From the NCBI RefSeq assembly GCF_037201915.1, contig NZ_CP147505.1:310001-374000 (forward strand): a stretch of DNA of 64,000 bases, in the 5' to 3' direction. The position numbers and the translations under genes are program-made. The notes under the pieces are model-generated. The model did no database searches. It saw only the letters and a program-made list of their open reading frames with translations, and was not told the origin of the DNA. Source of the stretch: Haloplanus sp. CK5-1. GTDB lineage: Archaea; Halobacteriota; Halobacteria; Halobacteriales; Haloferacaceae. Shown here one piece after another: positions 9,434 to 17,897 of this stretch (position 1 is the first letter of the stretch; each line of letters opens with the position of its first letter).

Positions 9434-9730
9434 TCAGAAGTGGTACTGCTGGCCCTTGCGTTCGAGGTACGAGTCACGGTCCCACAGTCGACGCTCCCAG
9501 GCCTCGAACTCGTCTTCCAGGTAGGGGAGGAGTTCGGCCGTGTAGTACGACACTGGCGAGGGGATGCCGAAGGCGTCGGGGAAACAGGCCAGGAGGAACG
9601 CGTCCTCGCTGTCCTCGGCCTCCTTCTCGATTTTCTCGTAGGCGGGGTGCGAGATCATGCCGTGGTACAGGCCCTGAAGCCACTCCCGGAGGACTTCGCG
9701 GTAGGCCGCGATCCGATCGGCGACTGTCAT
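9434..9730 (-). CDS. Small conserved protein co-transcribed with the ArsA-type ATPase
   Basis: 98 residues, helical and acidic with many aromatics: YREVLREWLQGLYHGMISHPAY near the N-terminus and SYYTAELLPYLEDEFEAWERR near the C-terminus. No signal peptide or metal motif. I do not recognise the family. It lies one base upstream of the ArsA/GET3-type gene, and a TATA-like TTTATG sits about 28 nt before its ATG, so it heads a two-gene operon. A partner or adaptor of the ATPase is possible but unproven. Confidence 0.7.
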   Translation of the reverse strand: MTVADRIAAYREVLREWLQGLYHGMISHPAYEKIEKEAEDSEDAFLLACFPDAFGIPSPVSYYTAELLPYLEDEFEAWERRLWDRDSYLERKGQQYHF

Positions 9731-9848
9731 CGTCCCTCATCCACCGCGGCGGCGAAACATAAACCCCGTGCCGGCTGTGTGCGACGGACGCGCGGAACCC
9801 GCTCTCGGCGGAACACTTACCTCCACAGTGGTCCTGCCCCGCAACGAG

Positions 9849-12437
9849 ATGAGCGACGGTCCGGAATCGCTCGACGGACGGTCCGACGCCGGTCGCGAGG
9901 CCGTGACCCGAGCGATTCGGGACGCCGCTCGCGAAGCGCGTGGCGTCCCGGTCGTCGAGACGGTGCCCGACGCCGTCGATCGCGTCCCGTTCGGGGACGC
10001 CACCCCGGAACTCTGGTCGGCGGTCGCCGACGGCTGTCTCGTCGATCCCGCGGCCGGTGCAGCGGTCGCTCCGGCGTTGGCCGAGGGGCTCTACTACGAG
10101 GCGGCCCCCCAGGTCGCCCGTGCACTCGCCCACGTCGGCGCCGACACACCCGCGGCGGTCCGGTCGGCGGTCCCCCGCCTCGCACAGTTGCTCGCCGAAC
10201 AGGAGCGGTTCGTCGCCGTCACCGAGCGACACCCCGGACGGCCAGCCGAGGCCGCGACCGTCGTCCCGGCGGTGATGGCGTTCGGTGCGCTCGCTCTGAC
10301 CGACGAACTGTACGCGCCCGCGGCCGTCCGCCACCTCGTGGAGGCACTCGAATCGGTCCCCGGAATCCGGGACGAGGACTGGGACGGCCTCGACGCGTTC
10401 TCGGTGGTCGACGACCCGTCGTCGGTGACGGTCACGGCCGACCGGGGGCGGGAGCGGCCGGCCGACCGACCCGAGGCGGTCGTCGGAGTGTCGCTCGGCT
10501 GGCTGGCTACCCAGCATCCCCGTCACCGCTCGACGCTCGCCGCGTGGGCCGCGGGCGACCGCCACGACCCCCTCCTCCGCCGGATCGGACTGCGCGCCCT
10601 CGGGACCGTCGCTCGGTGTGTCGACGATCCGGACCGGATCGACCTCGACGGACTCGTCGACCCGGTGGCCGCGACGGCCGCCCACGCCACTGCGACCCCG
10701 GAACTCGGATGGCTCGCGACACGACAACTCCGTGTGTTTCTCGACCACGTCGAGGAGCGCGAGACGGGACGGGTGATCGAGGCCGGTCTCCGGCGTCCGC
10801 TCACCGACCTCGTCGAGACCCGGGCGTCCCGGTCCGCGCCCCCCGAGCGCCAGCGCTACACGGCGACGTTGGCTGCGCTGCTGGGCCGGCTTCACGCCCG
10901 CCGCTCGCCGACCGACGCCGCGGCCCTCCGCCGACGGGCGGTCGAGGCGTTCGAGACTGCGGGGCTGTCGGCGGACGCGGCCGCCGTCCTCGCCGACCTG
11001 TGGGTGGTCGTCCCCGGTCGGCTCCAGCGGCGGGACGTGGTTCCGTGGGAGCGTCTCGTCACCGGGCTGTCCGGGTCGGTCTGGGCTGGCGTTCACCAGG
11101 ACACGCCGGCGTCGTTCGTGAGACGGGTCGAGCGCGAACTCGCCACTCGGTTCGCCGACGCCGTCACGACCCATCCCGGGGTCGTTCCCACGGCCGTCGG
11201 TCTGGCCGACGGCGATCACGCCGGAGTGCGGCGGTTCGGTACCGGGCTGCTCTTGCGCGTCGGGTCCGACTGGGCGTTCGACGGCGACTTCTCTCCCGGC
11301 CCGGGCCCGGAGACCGAGCCGATGGCCCCCGTCGCTGCGGCGACGCCGACGCTGGCACGACGCCTCCGAACCGACCCCGACTCGCGGGTCCGAGCCAACG
11401 CCGCGAACGCCCTCTACTACGTCGCACGGTCCCACACGGACCGCGTCGTGGCGCACGTGGACCCGATCCACCGCGGGCTGAGGGACGCCGATCCGCACGT
11501 CCGTGAACACGCGAGTACCGTGTTGTGGGCGCTCCTTGAGGAGCACCTCGGCAGACACGGGGTGACGCCGGACGGAACCCCGCAGGTCGTCGAACGGCTC
11601 CGGGGAACCCTGCCCGACGTGGTCGCCCTGTTCGGCGATCCGGCGGTCCGCGTCCGGGCGGAGGCGGTGAAGGTCGTGTTGCGACTCGCCCCGTTCGCCC
11701 CGGAGCGAGTCGCGACCTACGCACCGCAGATCCGGAACGGTCTCACTGCCGACAGTCGACTCGTCGCTCGGCGGACGGCGACGACGCTGGGCCACGTCGC
11801 TCCGGCCGCGCCCGACTCGGTCCGTCCCGCCGTCCCCACTCTCCGGAGCATCGTCCGGGACGGTGACCGCGACGGGAGCGTCCGGTCGGCGGCCGCGGTG
11901 ACGCTGGCGACGGTCGGCGACGTCGTCGACGACGCCGCGATCCGGGACGACGGCGTGGCGCACCTCCGGGACCGGCTGACCGACGTGGCCGAGACCGACG
12001 GCATCCCGTCGATGGCGCCGTTCTGTCGTCTCGCCACCGGTCGACCGGCGGTGGCGGCCGAACTCCTCCCGGAGTACGTGGCCGCCACGGAGACGCTCGT
12101 CTCGACGGTCGGTGACGCCCAGTCCGGTGGCCCGTTCAGCGCGCAACCGGCGCTACGCTGTGCGTGTCACGGCCTCGCGGCCGTCGTCGGCGAGGTCCGG
12201 GCCGACGCCGACGCTCCGATCCCCGATCGTTCCCTCGAACGCTCGGCCGTCGACACGCTGGCGGACGCGGTGGCCGTCCCCGATCCCGGAGTTCGGGCCG
12301 ACGCGTGCCGGGCGCTCGGTCACCTCGGCGGCGAGCGTGCCCTCTCGATCCTCCGCGAGCAACGTGGGAACGTTGTCGACCACGACCACGCCGTCGCGCG
12401 GGCGATAGCGCGGATCGAGGCTCGATCCGGCGACTGA
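9849..12437 (+). CDS. Long HEAT-repeat protein
   Basis: 862 residues made almost wholly of alpha-helical pairs. Clear HEAT-like units are DPDSRVRANAANALYYV (about 510), DADPHVREHASTVLWAL (about 547), DPAVRVRAEAVKVVLRL (about 596), DSRLVARRTATTLGHV (about 634), DGSVRSAAAVTLATV (about 675) and DPGVRADACRALGHLGG (about 810); weaker repeats fill the N-terminal half. There is no catalytic motif, signal peptide or membrane segment, so a cytoplasmic scaffold is likely. The start at MSDGPES removes a non-conserved extension. It stands alone, between the ArsA unit on the other strand and the CobW gene. Confidence 0.85.
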   Translation: MSDGPESLDGRSDAGREAVTRAIRDAAREARGVPVVETVPDAVDRVPFGDATPELWSAVADGCLVDPAAGAAVAPALAEGLYYEAAPQVARALAHVGADTPAAVRSAVPRLAQLLAEQERFVAVTERHPGRPAEAATVVPAVMAFGALALTDELYAPAAVRHLVEALESVPGIRDEDWDGLDAFSVVDDPSSVTVTADRGRERPADRPEAVVGVSLGWLATQHPRHRSTLAAWAAGDRHDPLLRRIGLRALGTVARCVDDPDRIDLDGLVDPVAATAAHATATPELGWLATRQLRVFLDHVEERETGRVIEAGLRRPLTDLVETRASRSAPPERQRYTATLAALLGRLHARRSPTDAAALRRRAVEAFETAGLSADAAAVLADLWVVVPGRLQRRDVVPWERLVTGLSGSVWAGVHQDTPASFVRRVERELATRFADAVTTHPGVVPTAVGLADGDHAGVRRFGTGLLLRVGSDWAFDGDFSPGPGPETEPMAPVAAATPTLARRLRTDPDSRVRANAANALYYVARSHTDRVVAHVDPIHRGLRDADPHVREHASTVLWALLEEHLGRHGVTPDGTPQVVERLRGTLPDVVALFGDPAVRVRAEAVKVVLRLAPFAPERVATYAPQIRNGLTADSRLVARRTATTLGHVAPAAPDSVRPAVPTLRSIVRDGDRDGSVRSAAAVTLATVGDVVDDAAIRDDGVAHLRDRLTDVAETDGIPSMAPFCRLATGRPAVAAELLPEYVAATETLVSTVGDAQSGGPFSAQPALRCACHGLAAVVGEVRADADAPIPDRSLERSAVDTLADAVAVPDPGVRADACRALGHLGGERALSILREQRGNVVDHDHAVARAIARIEARSGD

Positions 12438-12504
12438 GCGGTTCGGTCGTCCGGTCGCCGCGCCCACCCGACCGTTCAAGCCTCGCGGGTCCCACAGTCC
12501 CCCC

Positions 12505-13707
12505 ATGACCACCACGGACCGCATCCCGGTGACGATCCTCTCGGGCAACCTCGGTGCCGGCAAGACGACGCTGTTGAACCACCTGCTCGCGAACGCCGAC
12601 CGCGACGTGGCGGTCCTGGTCAACGACATGGGCGAGGTGAACGTCGACGCCGACCTCCTCGCCGAGGGGACCGACCTCGACGGCGGTCGGGTCGCCGAAC
12701 TGTCCAACGGCTGTATCTGCTGTGAACTGCGCGACGACTTGGAGACCGCGGTCGTCCGACTCGCCCGAGAGCGCGACTTCGACGCCTTGGTCGTGGAGTC
12801 GTCGGGCATCTCCGAACCCGCGCCGGTCGCCCGCCTGTTCACCACCGACTCCGCGGCGGCCGCCCGATACCGCGTGAACGCCCTCGTGACCGTCCTCGAT
12901 ACGCGACTCTTTCTCGACGCCTTCGGCGGCGACGAAGTGCCGGAACGCCGGGGCACCGACGACGACCGTCCCCTCTCGGACCTCCTCGTCGAACAGATCG
13001 AGGTGTCGAACCTGGTCCTTCTGAACAAGGCCGACCTGTGTACCGACGCCGAACTCGACCGGGCCGAGTCGCTGGTCGCCGCACTCCAACCCGACGCCGA
13101 GACGATCCGCACCGAGTTCTCGGCCGTCGATCCCGCCCGCCTCCTCGACGCCGACGTCTTCGACCCCGACGCAGTCGCGGACCTGCCGGGGTGGAAGCGA
13201 GCGATCGAGGCCGGTCACGACCACGCCCACGCCCACCCCGACGAGGTGTACGGCGTCTCCTCGTTTACGTATCGCCGCCGCCGACCGTTCCACCCCGACC
13301 GCCTCGCCGCCGTGCTCGCCGACCTCCCCGCCGGCGTCGTCCGGTCGAAGGGGACGCTCTGGGTCGCCGGCAACGAGGCCCGGCAGTCGGCGAGTCAGGC
13401 CGGTCCGTCGGTGCGAGTGACCGCACAGGGGCCGTGGATCGCCGCACTCCCCGAGATCGAGCGGAAGACCTACCGCGACAACCGTCCGAACCTCGACTGG
13501 CACGAGGAGTACGGCGACCGCCGCACCGAGTTCGTCGTCATCGGCACCGACGTCGACGAGGCGTCGCTCCGCGACCGGTTCGACGCCGCCCTCGTCACCG
13601 ACGACGAGTGGGTCGACGTCGACGGCGACGGCGTCGCTGCCGACGCCGACGGCGACGACCCGTTTCCGACCGAGTCGGGCGAGACGGCCGTCATCCGGGA
13701 GCCCTAA
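12505..13707 (+). CDS. CobW/COG0523 metal-chaperone GTPase
   Basis: 400-residue G3E-family GTPase. Walker A GNLGAGKTT is at residues 14-22, the diagnostic metal-binding CxCC (GCICC) at 70-73, the NKAD guanine-specificity motif near 175, and a His-rich loop (HDHAHAHPDE) near 236 that can carry metal. The C-terminal CobW domain runs from about 250. The family delivers Zn, Co or other metals to client proteins (ZNG1, CobW, YeiR types); the metal here cannot be told. Its last four bases overlap the end of a zinc-ribbon gene on the other strand. No cobalamin gene is adjacent apart from the distant cobA. Confidence 0.92.
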   Translation: MTTTDRIPVTILSGNLGAGKTTLLNHLLANADRDVAVLVNDMGEVNVDADLLAEGTDLDGGRVAELSNGCICCELRDDLETAVVRLARERDFDALVVESSGISEPAPVARLFTTDSAAAARYRVNALVTVLDTRLFLDAFGGDEVPERRGTDDDRPLSDLLVEQIEVSNLVLLNKADLCTDAELDRAESLVAALQPDAETIRTEFSAVDPARLLDADVFDPDAVADLPGWKRAIEAGHDHAHAHPDEVYGVSSFTYRRRRPFHPDRLAAVLADLPAGVVRSKGTLWVAGNEARQSASQAGPSVRVTAQGPWIAALPEIERKTYRDNRPNLDWHEEYGDRRTEFVVIGTDVDEASLRDRFDAALVTDDEWVDVDGDGVAADADGDDPFPTESGETAVIREP

Positions 13708-13943
13708 CAGGCACAACTCGATCCGGCCGCCCGCTCGAATCGCATCTCGCCGCCACAGTCCGGACACCGCGGCGTTCCGTCCCCAGTCCGGTCGAGTCCC
13801 TCCTCGTCGACGGCGACGTCCCGCACGCGGACGCCGCAGTCGTCACACCAGTACGCGCCCGACGAGCCGTCGTCCCCACCCTCGTCCGGCGCGCGGGTGG
13901 TCGAGGCGGACAGCACCTCGGTCACCGTGTCGATAAGTCCCAT
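13704..13943 (-). CDS. Small zinc-ribbon protein
   Basis: 79 residues with two zinc-binding pairs: WCDDCG near residue 33 and RCPDCGG near residue 60, plus a C-terminal CAC that may add ligands. The N-terminus (MGLIDTVTEVLSAS) is a short helix. Such two-knuckle ribbons are common in haloarchaea and usually uncharacterised. It is convergent with the CobW-type GTPase and overlaps its stop by four bases. That a CobW client lies next door is possible, but the antiparallel arrangement does not require a link. Confidence 0.75.
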   Translation of the reverse strand: MGLIDTVTEVLSASTTRAPDEGGDDGSSGAYWCDDCGVRVRDVAVDEEGLDRTGDGTPRCPDCGGEMRFERAAGSSCAC

Positions 13944-14013
13944 ACCCGACGGCACCGCGGCCAGCGGTCTAAAGCCGATCCGTTCGTGTGAGGGGGACGC
14001 ACGATCGAACCGG

Positions 14014-14415
14014 TCAGACCGCCCCGGCCACCCGGTCGAGCAGGCGGTCGAGTTCGCCGCCGCGCTTCCAGGCCGCGATCCGATCGGCGAACGGGAGGGG
14101 AAGGGACAGCGACACCCGCGACCGGGCCCGCACCCGCGACCCCTCGTCCTCCGCCGTGACCGTGACCCACGTCTCCATCCGTTCGAACGGCCCGTCGCCG
14201 ACCTGTTCGTACCGGTAGCCCGACTCGAGGGGTTCGAACTGGAGTCGGAAGGACATCCCCGGACCGGTCGCCGTGACGACGGTTCCGCCCTCCGCGTCGG
14301 CCGCGTCCGCCACGTCGAAACTCCCCTCCCACGCCACCAGGTCCCGCGGCGAGAGCAGTCGCTCGAGTTCGCTGGGGGTGGCTGCGACGAATCGCTCGCG
14401 TTCGACTTCGCGCAC
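14014..14415 (-). CDS. SRPBCC (START-like) domain protein
   Basis: 133 residues starting with GTG (no ATG is in frame). The opening REVERERFVAATPSELERLL and the pattern of a curved sheet ending in a long C-terminal helix (ELDRLLDRVAGAV) are typical of the polyketide cyclase/SRPBCC fold, a lipid or small-ligand cavity. The ligand is unknown. The start was chosen because codons before it lack the family's first strand. Confidence 0.75.
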   Translation of the reverse strand: MREVERERFVAATPSELERLLSPRDLVAWEGSFDVADAADAEGGTVVTATGPGMSFRLQFEPLESGYRYEQVGDGPFERMETWVTVTAEDEGSRVRARSRVSLSLPLPFADRIAAWKRGGELDRLLDRVAGAV

Positions 14416-14450
14416 ACCCCCGCCTATGACGGTGGGGGACTTACAACTAG

Positions 14451-14765
14451 TCAGAACAGCGGGAGCGACAGCGCGAGGATCACGGCCCCGAGCGCGAGCC
14501 CCATGTAGTAGAGGCGGGTCGCGTCCGTTCCCGCGCCGTCGACGGCGTCCGGCGCCGCCCGCCAGACGAACTGGTAGTACGCGCCGACGATCAGGGAGGC
14601 GGTGACCGCCGCCGCCGCCGCGACCCCCGTCCGGAGCGAGAGCCCGTACGCTAGACCGTACAGCGGCCCGGCCGAGAGGGTGAGCATCGCGCCCAGTCCC
14701 GCGACGACGACGAACGGGACGGGATCGACCGGGTGACCATCCCGGTTCGTGGGGCGGCGGTCCAT
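14451..14765 (-). CDS. Small membrane protein, about three helices
   Basis: 104 residues. After a charged N-terminus (MDRRPTNRDGHP) come hydrophobic segments at about 18-45, 48-68 and 85-103, ending in SLPLF. No motif points to a transported substrate or enzyme. It is divergent from the next small membrane protein at 14823-15038, with 57 bp between the two starts. Confidence 0.65.
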   Translation of the reverse strand: MDRRPTNRDGHPVDPVPFVVVAGLGAMLTLSAGPLYGLAYGLSLRTGVAAAAAVTASLIVGAYYQFVWRAAPDAVDGAGTDATRLYYMGLALGAVILALSLPLF

Positions 14766-14822
14766 GGGCACTATAGGGTCGCCAGGGACAAGAAGTAAGT
14801 GCCGTTCGGGACGCCTGTCGGT

Positions 14823-15038
14823 ATGGCCGACGACCCCGAGGGGTTCGACGACGCGGTGACCGACGCCGAGGGCGACCCACGGGTGATCCTCGCGCTGAAC
14901 CTGGTGCTGTCCTCCGCGTTCGCGTGGCTCGTGATTTGGGGCCTGTCGGTCCTCGACGTCGCCGCCTACACCGCCGTCAACGTCGCCACGCTGGCCGCCG
15001 CTCTCGTCGGTGTGACGTACCTCATCACGCGGCACTGA
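14823..15038 (+). CDS. Small membrane protein, two helices
   Basis: 71 residues: an acidic N-terminal 28 residues ([12 protein letters not shown]) followed by two hydrophobic helices (about 29-49 and 52-68) and a short C-terminal TRH. The start at MADD is preferred over an upstream ATG at 14799 because of the acidic start. It precedes upp by 40 bp in the same direction and might share its transcript, but upp has its own TATA-like element in the gap. Confidence 0.65.
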   Translation: MADDPEGFDDAVTDAEGDPRVILALNLVLSSAFAWLVIWGLSVLDVAAYTAVNVATLAAALVGVTYLITRH

Positions 15039-15078
15039 TGGCAGTCGTTTTAAGTCGCCTCCGGCCGCTTCCCCGACG

Positions 15079-15756
15079 ATGACGATTGAGGACCGCGACG
15101 AGGCACACCTCGTCACTCACGCGCTCGCAAAGGATACGCTGTCGAAGATCCGGGACGTCGACACCGAACAGGTGGCGTTTCGGAAGGGGTTGGTGAAACT
15201 CGGCCGCATCTGTGGCTACGAGATCATCGACGGCGCGATGGACACCGAGTACGTCGCCATCGAGACGCCGCTGGCCGACACGACCGGCGAACGGGTGAAG
15301 GGACTCGACGACGTGGTCATCATCAACGTCCTCCGGGCGGCGACGCCCTTCGTCGAGGGCCTGCTGAAGGCCTTCCCCCGCGCGAAGCAGGGCGTCATCA
15401 GCGCCGGCCGCGACGAGGAGGCCGGGATGAACGAGGACGGCGAGTTCCCCATCACCGTCGACTACGTGAAACTCCCCGAAATCGGCGAGGACGACACGAT
15501 CATCGTCGCCGACCCGATGCTCGCCACGGGGTCGACCATGTGTGCGGTCCTCGACTACGTCCTCGAGGAGGCGACCGACTTCGAGAACCTCTTCGTCCTC
15601 TCGGCGGTCAGCGCGCCGGACGGCCTCCTCCGAGTGAGTGAGGCCGTCCCCGAGGCCGACCTCCTGACGGTCGCCATCGACGACCGCCTCGACGACGACG
15701 GCTTCATCGTCCCCGGCCTCGGCGACGCCGGTGATCGCGCCTTCCGGACGACCTGA
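15079..15756 (+). CDS. upp: Uracil phosphoribosyltransferase
   Basis: 225 residues. Salvages uracil to UMP using PRPP. The PRPP-binding motif [13 protein letters not shown] lies near residue 143, and the family's N-terminal RDxxTxxxxFR region is represented by [20 protein letters not shown] near residue 16; the uracil-recognition region [12 protein letters not shown] is at the C-terminus. The length is normal for the family. A TTTTAAGT box about 25 nt before the ATG (around 15047) fits a leaderless promoter. Confidence 0.95.
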   Translation: MTIEDRDEAHLVTHALAKDTLSKIRDVDTEQVAFRKGLVKLGRICGYEIIDGAMDTEYVAIETPLADTTGERVKGLDDVVIINVLRAATPFVEGLLKAFPRAKQGVISAGRDEEAGMNEDGEFPITVDYVKLPEIGEDDTIIVADPMLATGSTMCAVLDYVLEEATDFENLFVLSAVSAPDGLLRVSEAVPEADLLTVAIDDRLDDDGFIVPGLGDAGDRAFRTT

Positions 15757-15863
15757 CCCCCTCCTTTCCGGTCGAGAACCGGCGGACGACACACCGATTC
15801 GACCAGGTAGATCTCCACCGAAGCCGACCCCGGTAGCGCTCCGGAGCGCTCGATAGCCGACCG

Positions 15864-16478
15864 CTACGACAGGTCGACCCGGCCGCTCGTCGCGCTCCGG
15901 AGGCGGTCCCGGAGCGCGTCGGCCTCGGCGACCGGCACCCGCACGTCGAAGCTAACCCGTTCCTCGTAGGCCGCCTCGAACTCGACGCCCTCGCTCTCTA
16001 AGACGCCGCGGACCGTCCCCGAGTCGTCGTAGTCGACGGCGACGGCCACGCGCTCGTGTGGTCGCTGCTCGACCACGCCGGCGTCGTCGACGGCCGCGGC
16101 GACCGCCCGCGAGTAGGATCGTGCCAGTCCGCCGACCCCCAAGTTCGGACCGTTCTTGTAGCGCACGACCGCGCTCGCCACGTTACGGAGGTCGCGCTGG
16201 ACGAGTACGTTCAGCGCCGGATCACCCGACGATCCGGAGGGTTCACCGTCGTCGCTACACCACTCCCGGAGTCGCCCGGACGCGGGCGCCGACCCCTCGG
16301 CGGGGACGCGGTAAGCCGGAACGATATGGCGGCCGTCGGGGTAGGCCTCGTTCACCGACGCGACGAACGCCTCCGCCGCCCCGACGGAGTCGGCCGGGGT
16401 GACGAACCCGAGGAACGTCGAGCCGTCGACCTCGACTCGCGACTCCCCCTCGCCGGCGACGGTGCGGTACGACGACAT
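15864..16478 (-). CDS. IMPACT/YigZ-family protein
   Basis: 204 residues. The UPF0029 domain is seen from YRTVAGEGESRVEVDGSTFLG, through HIVPAYRV and the WCSDDGEPSGSSGDP loop, to YKNGPNLGVGGLARSYSRA; a second, ferredoxin-like C-terminal domain follows from about residue 135. Members include eukaryotic IMPACT and bacterial YigZ; a translation-related role is suggested for the family but is not settled. The start at MSSYRT is one base after the stop of the ACT-domain gene, so both form one unit. Confidence 0.88.
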   Translation of the reverse strand: MSSYRTVAGEGESRVEVDGSTFLGFVTPADSVGAAEAFVASVNEAYPDGRHIVPAYRVPAEGSAPASGRLREWCSDDGEPSGSSGDPALNVLVQRDLRNVASAVVRYKNGPNLGVGGLARSYSRAVAAAVDDAGVVEQRPHERVAVAVDYDDSGTVRGVLESEGVEFEAAYEERVSFDVRVPVAEADALRDRLRSATSGRVDLS

Positions 16479-16479
16479 C

Positions 16480-16980
16480 TCAGAACTCGACCCGGCGGAC
16501 GTACGGCAGCTCGCGGATCCCGACCAAGAGCTCACCCGGAAGGTCGGCGTCCGTGATGACGTAGAGTTTGGGGTCGTCGACGAACTCGGGATCCTCGCTG
16601 ATCACCTGGCGGATGGAGATGTCGCGCTCGGCAATGGCGGCCGTCACGTCGGCGACGATGCCGGATTCGGTCTCGTCGTCGACCCAGATCGTCAGCACCG
16701 TCAGATCGAGGACGGGGGCCAGATCCATCAGGCTCGGGATCGCCGTGATGTTCTGGAAGATCCGCCGGAGTTGCGGGTCGTCGAGGATGGCGTTCGTCGT
16801 CGAGTCGACTACCCGGCGGTCGACGTCGATCTCGCGGGCGATCCCCGTGTTGGGGATCTCGATGCCGCCGGAGACGACCCGTCCCTCGTCGTTGACGGAG
16901 AACCCCCGCTCGAGGAGAAGCCGGATCACCGCCTGTTGACTCGGGCTCCCCTCGAACTTCTCCATGATCTCGTCGAACAT
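16480..16980 (-). CDS. ACT-domain amino-acid-binding regulatory protein
   Basis: 166 residues. The N-terminus (FDEIMEKFEGSPSQQAVIRLLLERGFSVNDEG) resembles a winged-helix DNA-binding module and the C-terminal half is an ACT domain (DLTVLTIWVDDETESGIVADVTAAIAERDISIRQ). This is the architecture of the archaeal predicted regulators of amino acid metabolism (COG2150 type). The bound amino acid is unknown. The start at MFDEIME was chosen over an upstream ATG for its match to the family's N-terminus. It lies immediately upstream of the IMPACT-family gene. Confidence 0.85.
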   Translation of the reverse strand: MFDEIMEKFEGSPSQQAVIRLLLERGFSVNDEGRVVSGGIEIPNTGIAREIDVDRRVVDSTTNAILDDPQLRRIFQNITAIPSLMDLAPVLDLTVLTIWVDDETESGIVADVTAAIAERDISIRQVISEDPEFVDDPKLYVITDADLPGELLVGIRELPYVRRVEF

Positions 16981-17080
16981 TCCTCGTCGGCCGTTGAGCG
17001 GGGGCACTCATATACTCTCGGCTCCCGGTCGCTCGTCCGAGTCGGTCGACACGCGGCCGTCAAAAGCCGTAGCTCCGGTT

Positions 17081-17242
17081 TCAGTCCTGGTCCGCGCCGT
17101 CGCGGGTCTCGCTCAGATGCTCCCAGATTTCCGTACAGCCCGCGCCGGCTTCGACGTCGGAGAGGTGGTTTCGCTCTTCGGCGGCATCTCGATCGGCGTC
17201 TGCGTCCGACGACCGGCTCACGGTCTTACTGTTCTCGCTCAT
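17081..17242 (-). CDS. Small conserved haloarchaeal protein (GCTEIWEHLS motif)
   Basis: 53 residues, acidic, with a disordered N-terminus and the stretch LSDVEAGAGCTEIWEHLSE that I recognise as a recurring haloarchaeal small-protein motif. The single Cys and Trp in it could matter for binding. No known function. The start at MSENSK is supported by a TATA-like ATACGTG stretch about 25 nt upstream on the minus strand. It is divergent from the siroheme reductase operon. Confidence 0.65.
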   Translation of the reverse strand: MSENSKTVSRSSDADADRDAAEERNHLSDVEAGAGCTEIWEHLSETRDGADQD

Positions 17243-17459
17243 CGAACACCGGTAGGCCGTGTACACGTATAAGGCCGCGTTCAGGCGTAATGGCTACCCG
17301 TTCTCCCACATTGAGGCGGGGCTTTCCGGTATCCCTGACGGACCGATACGGCGGAAATCGACTGGGGTCGGTCGATTAGGGGGGTCCTACCGTGTCCGAC
17401 GACCGGCAATCGTCGCCCACGACGACGGCCTTACCGCCGTCGGGGTACAAGCGACGCCC

Positions 17460-17795
17460 GTGACGACGGACGTGCACCAACTCGACGACGGGGCATGGGT
17501 CAGTGTCAACGACTCCCGCGAGGTGAACGTGAGCGACCTCTGGCGCCTCGCAGCCCACGATTTCTGCGCCTGCCGTCTCGCCGACTTCCTCGCGGAGGGG
17601 TTCGTCGAAGTGGGTGCCGACGGCGCGAACGTCGAGGGACGGATCGCCGGCCGGTGTATCCAGTGTGGCGAGGAGGGCGTCACCGACTGGTTGACGCTCG
17701 GTCGCGTCGATCCGAGAACCGGGGAGTTCAGACCCGTCGTGCCGGAGAGCGTCCACCTCCCGCGCCGTCGGACGCGTCCCGAACCGACGACCTGA
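17460..17795 (+). CDS. Zinc-binding conserved protein upstream of the siroheme reductase
   Basis: About 111 residues from a GTG at 17460; no in-frame ATG precedes it that keeps a halophilic composition. It contains a CAC pair (HDFCACRLADFL) and a CxxC knuckle (GRCIQCGEEGVTDW) that together could hold zinc, followed by a basic, Pro/Arg-rich tail. I do not recognise the family. Its stop lies about 100 bp before the reductase gene, which has its own TATA box. The start is uncertain; a 23-codon ORF beginning at 17392 ends in a GTGA overlap with it. Confidence 0.6.
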   Translation: MTTDVHQLDDGAWVSVNDSREVNVSDLWRLAAHDFCACRLADFLAEGFVEVGADGANVEGRIAGRCIQCGEEGVTDWLTLGRVDPRTGEFRPVVPESVHLPRRRTRPEPTT

Positions 17796-17864
17796 GGCTC
17801 CGATATAGCGGCAACAATTGTCTCCTCCCCGGAGAGGCGGGAAGGCTGGCGGTGGGACCGACGG

Positions 17865-17871
17865 TATATAC
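17865..17871 (+). promoter_or_regulatory. TATA box of the siroheme reductase operon
   Basis: GGTATATAC is centred about 30 nt before the ATG at 17898. An ACAATTGT palindrome (about 17813-17820) and a CTCC...GGAG inverted pair lie just upstream and could be regulator sites. Confidence 0.6.
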
Positions 17872-17897
17872 GTTCGGGTCCACTCTATGACGGTATC

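Noticed and set aside
9474-12146. Long minus-strand open frame (890 codons) across the HEAT gene
   Set aside because: Antisense shadow; composition Gly/Arg-rich and without conserved motifs, while the HEAT frame is clearly the coding one.
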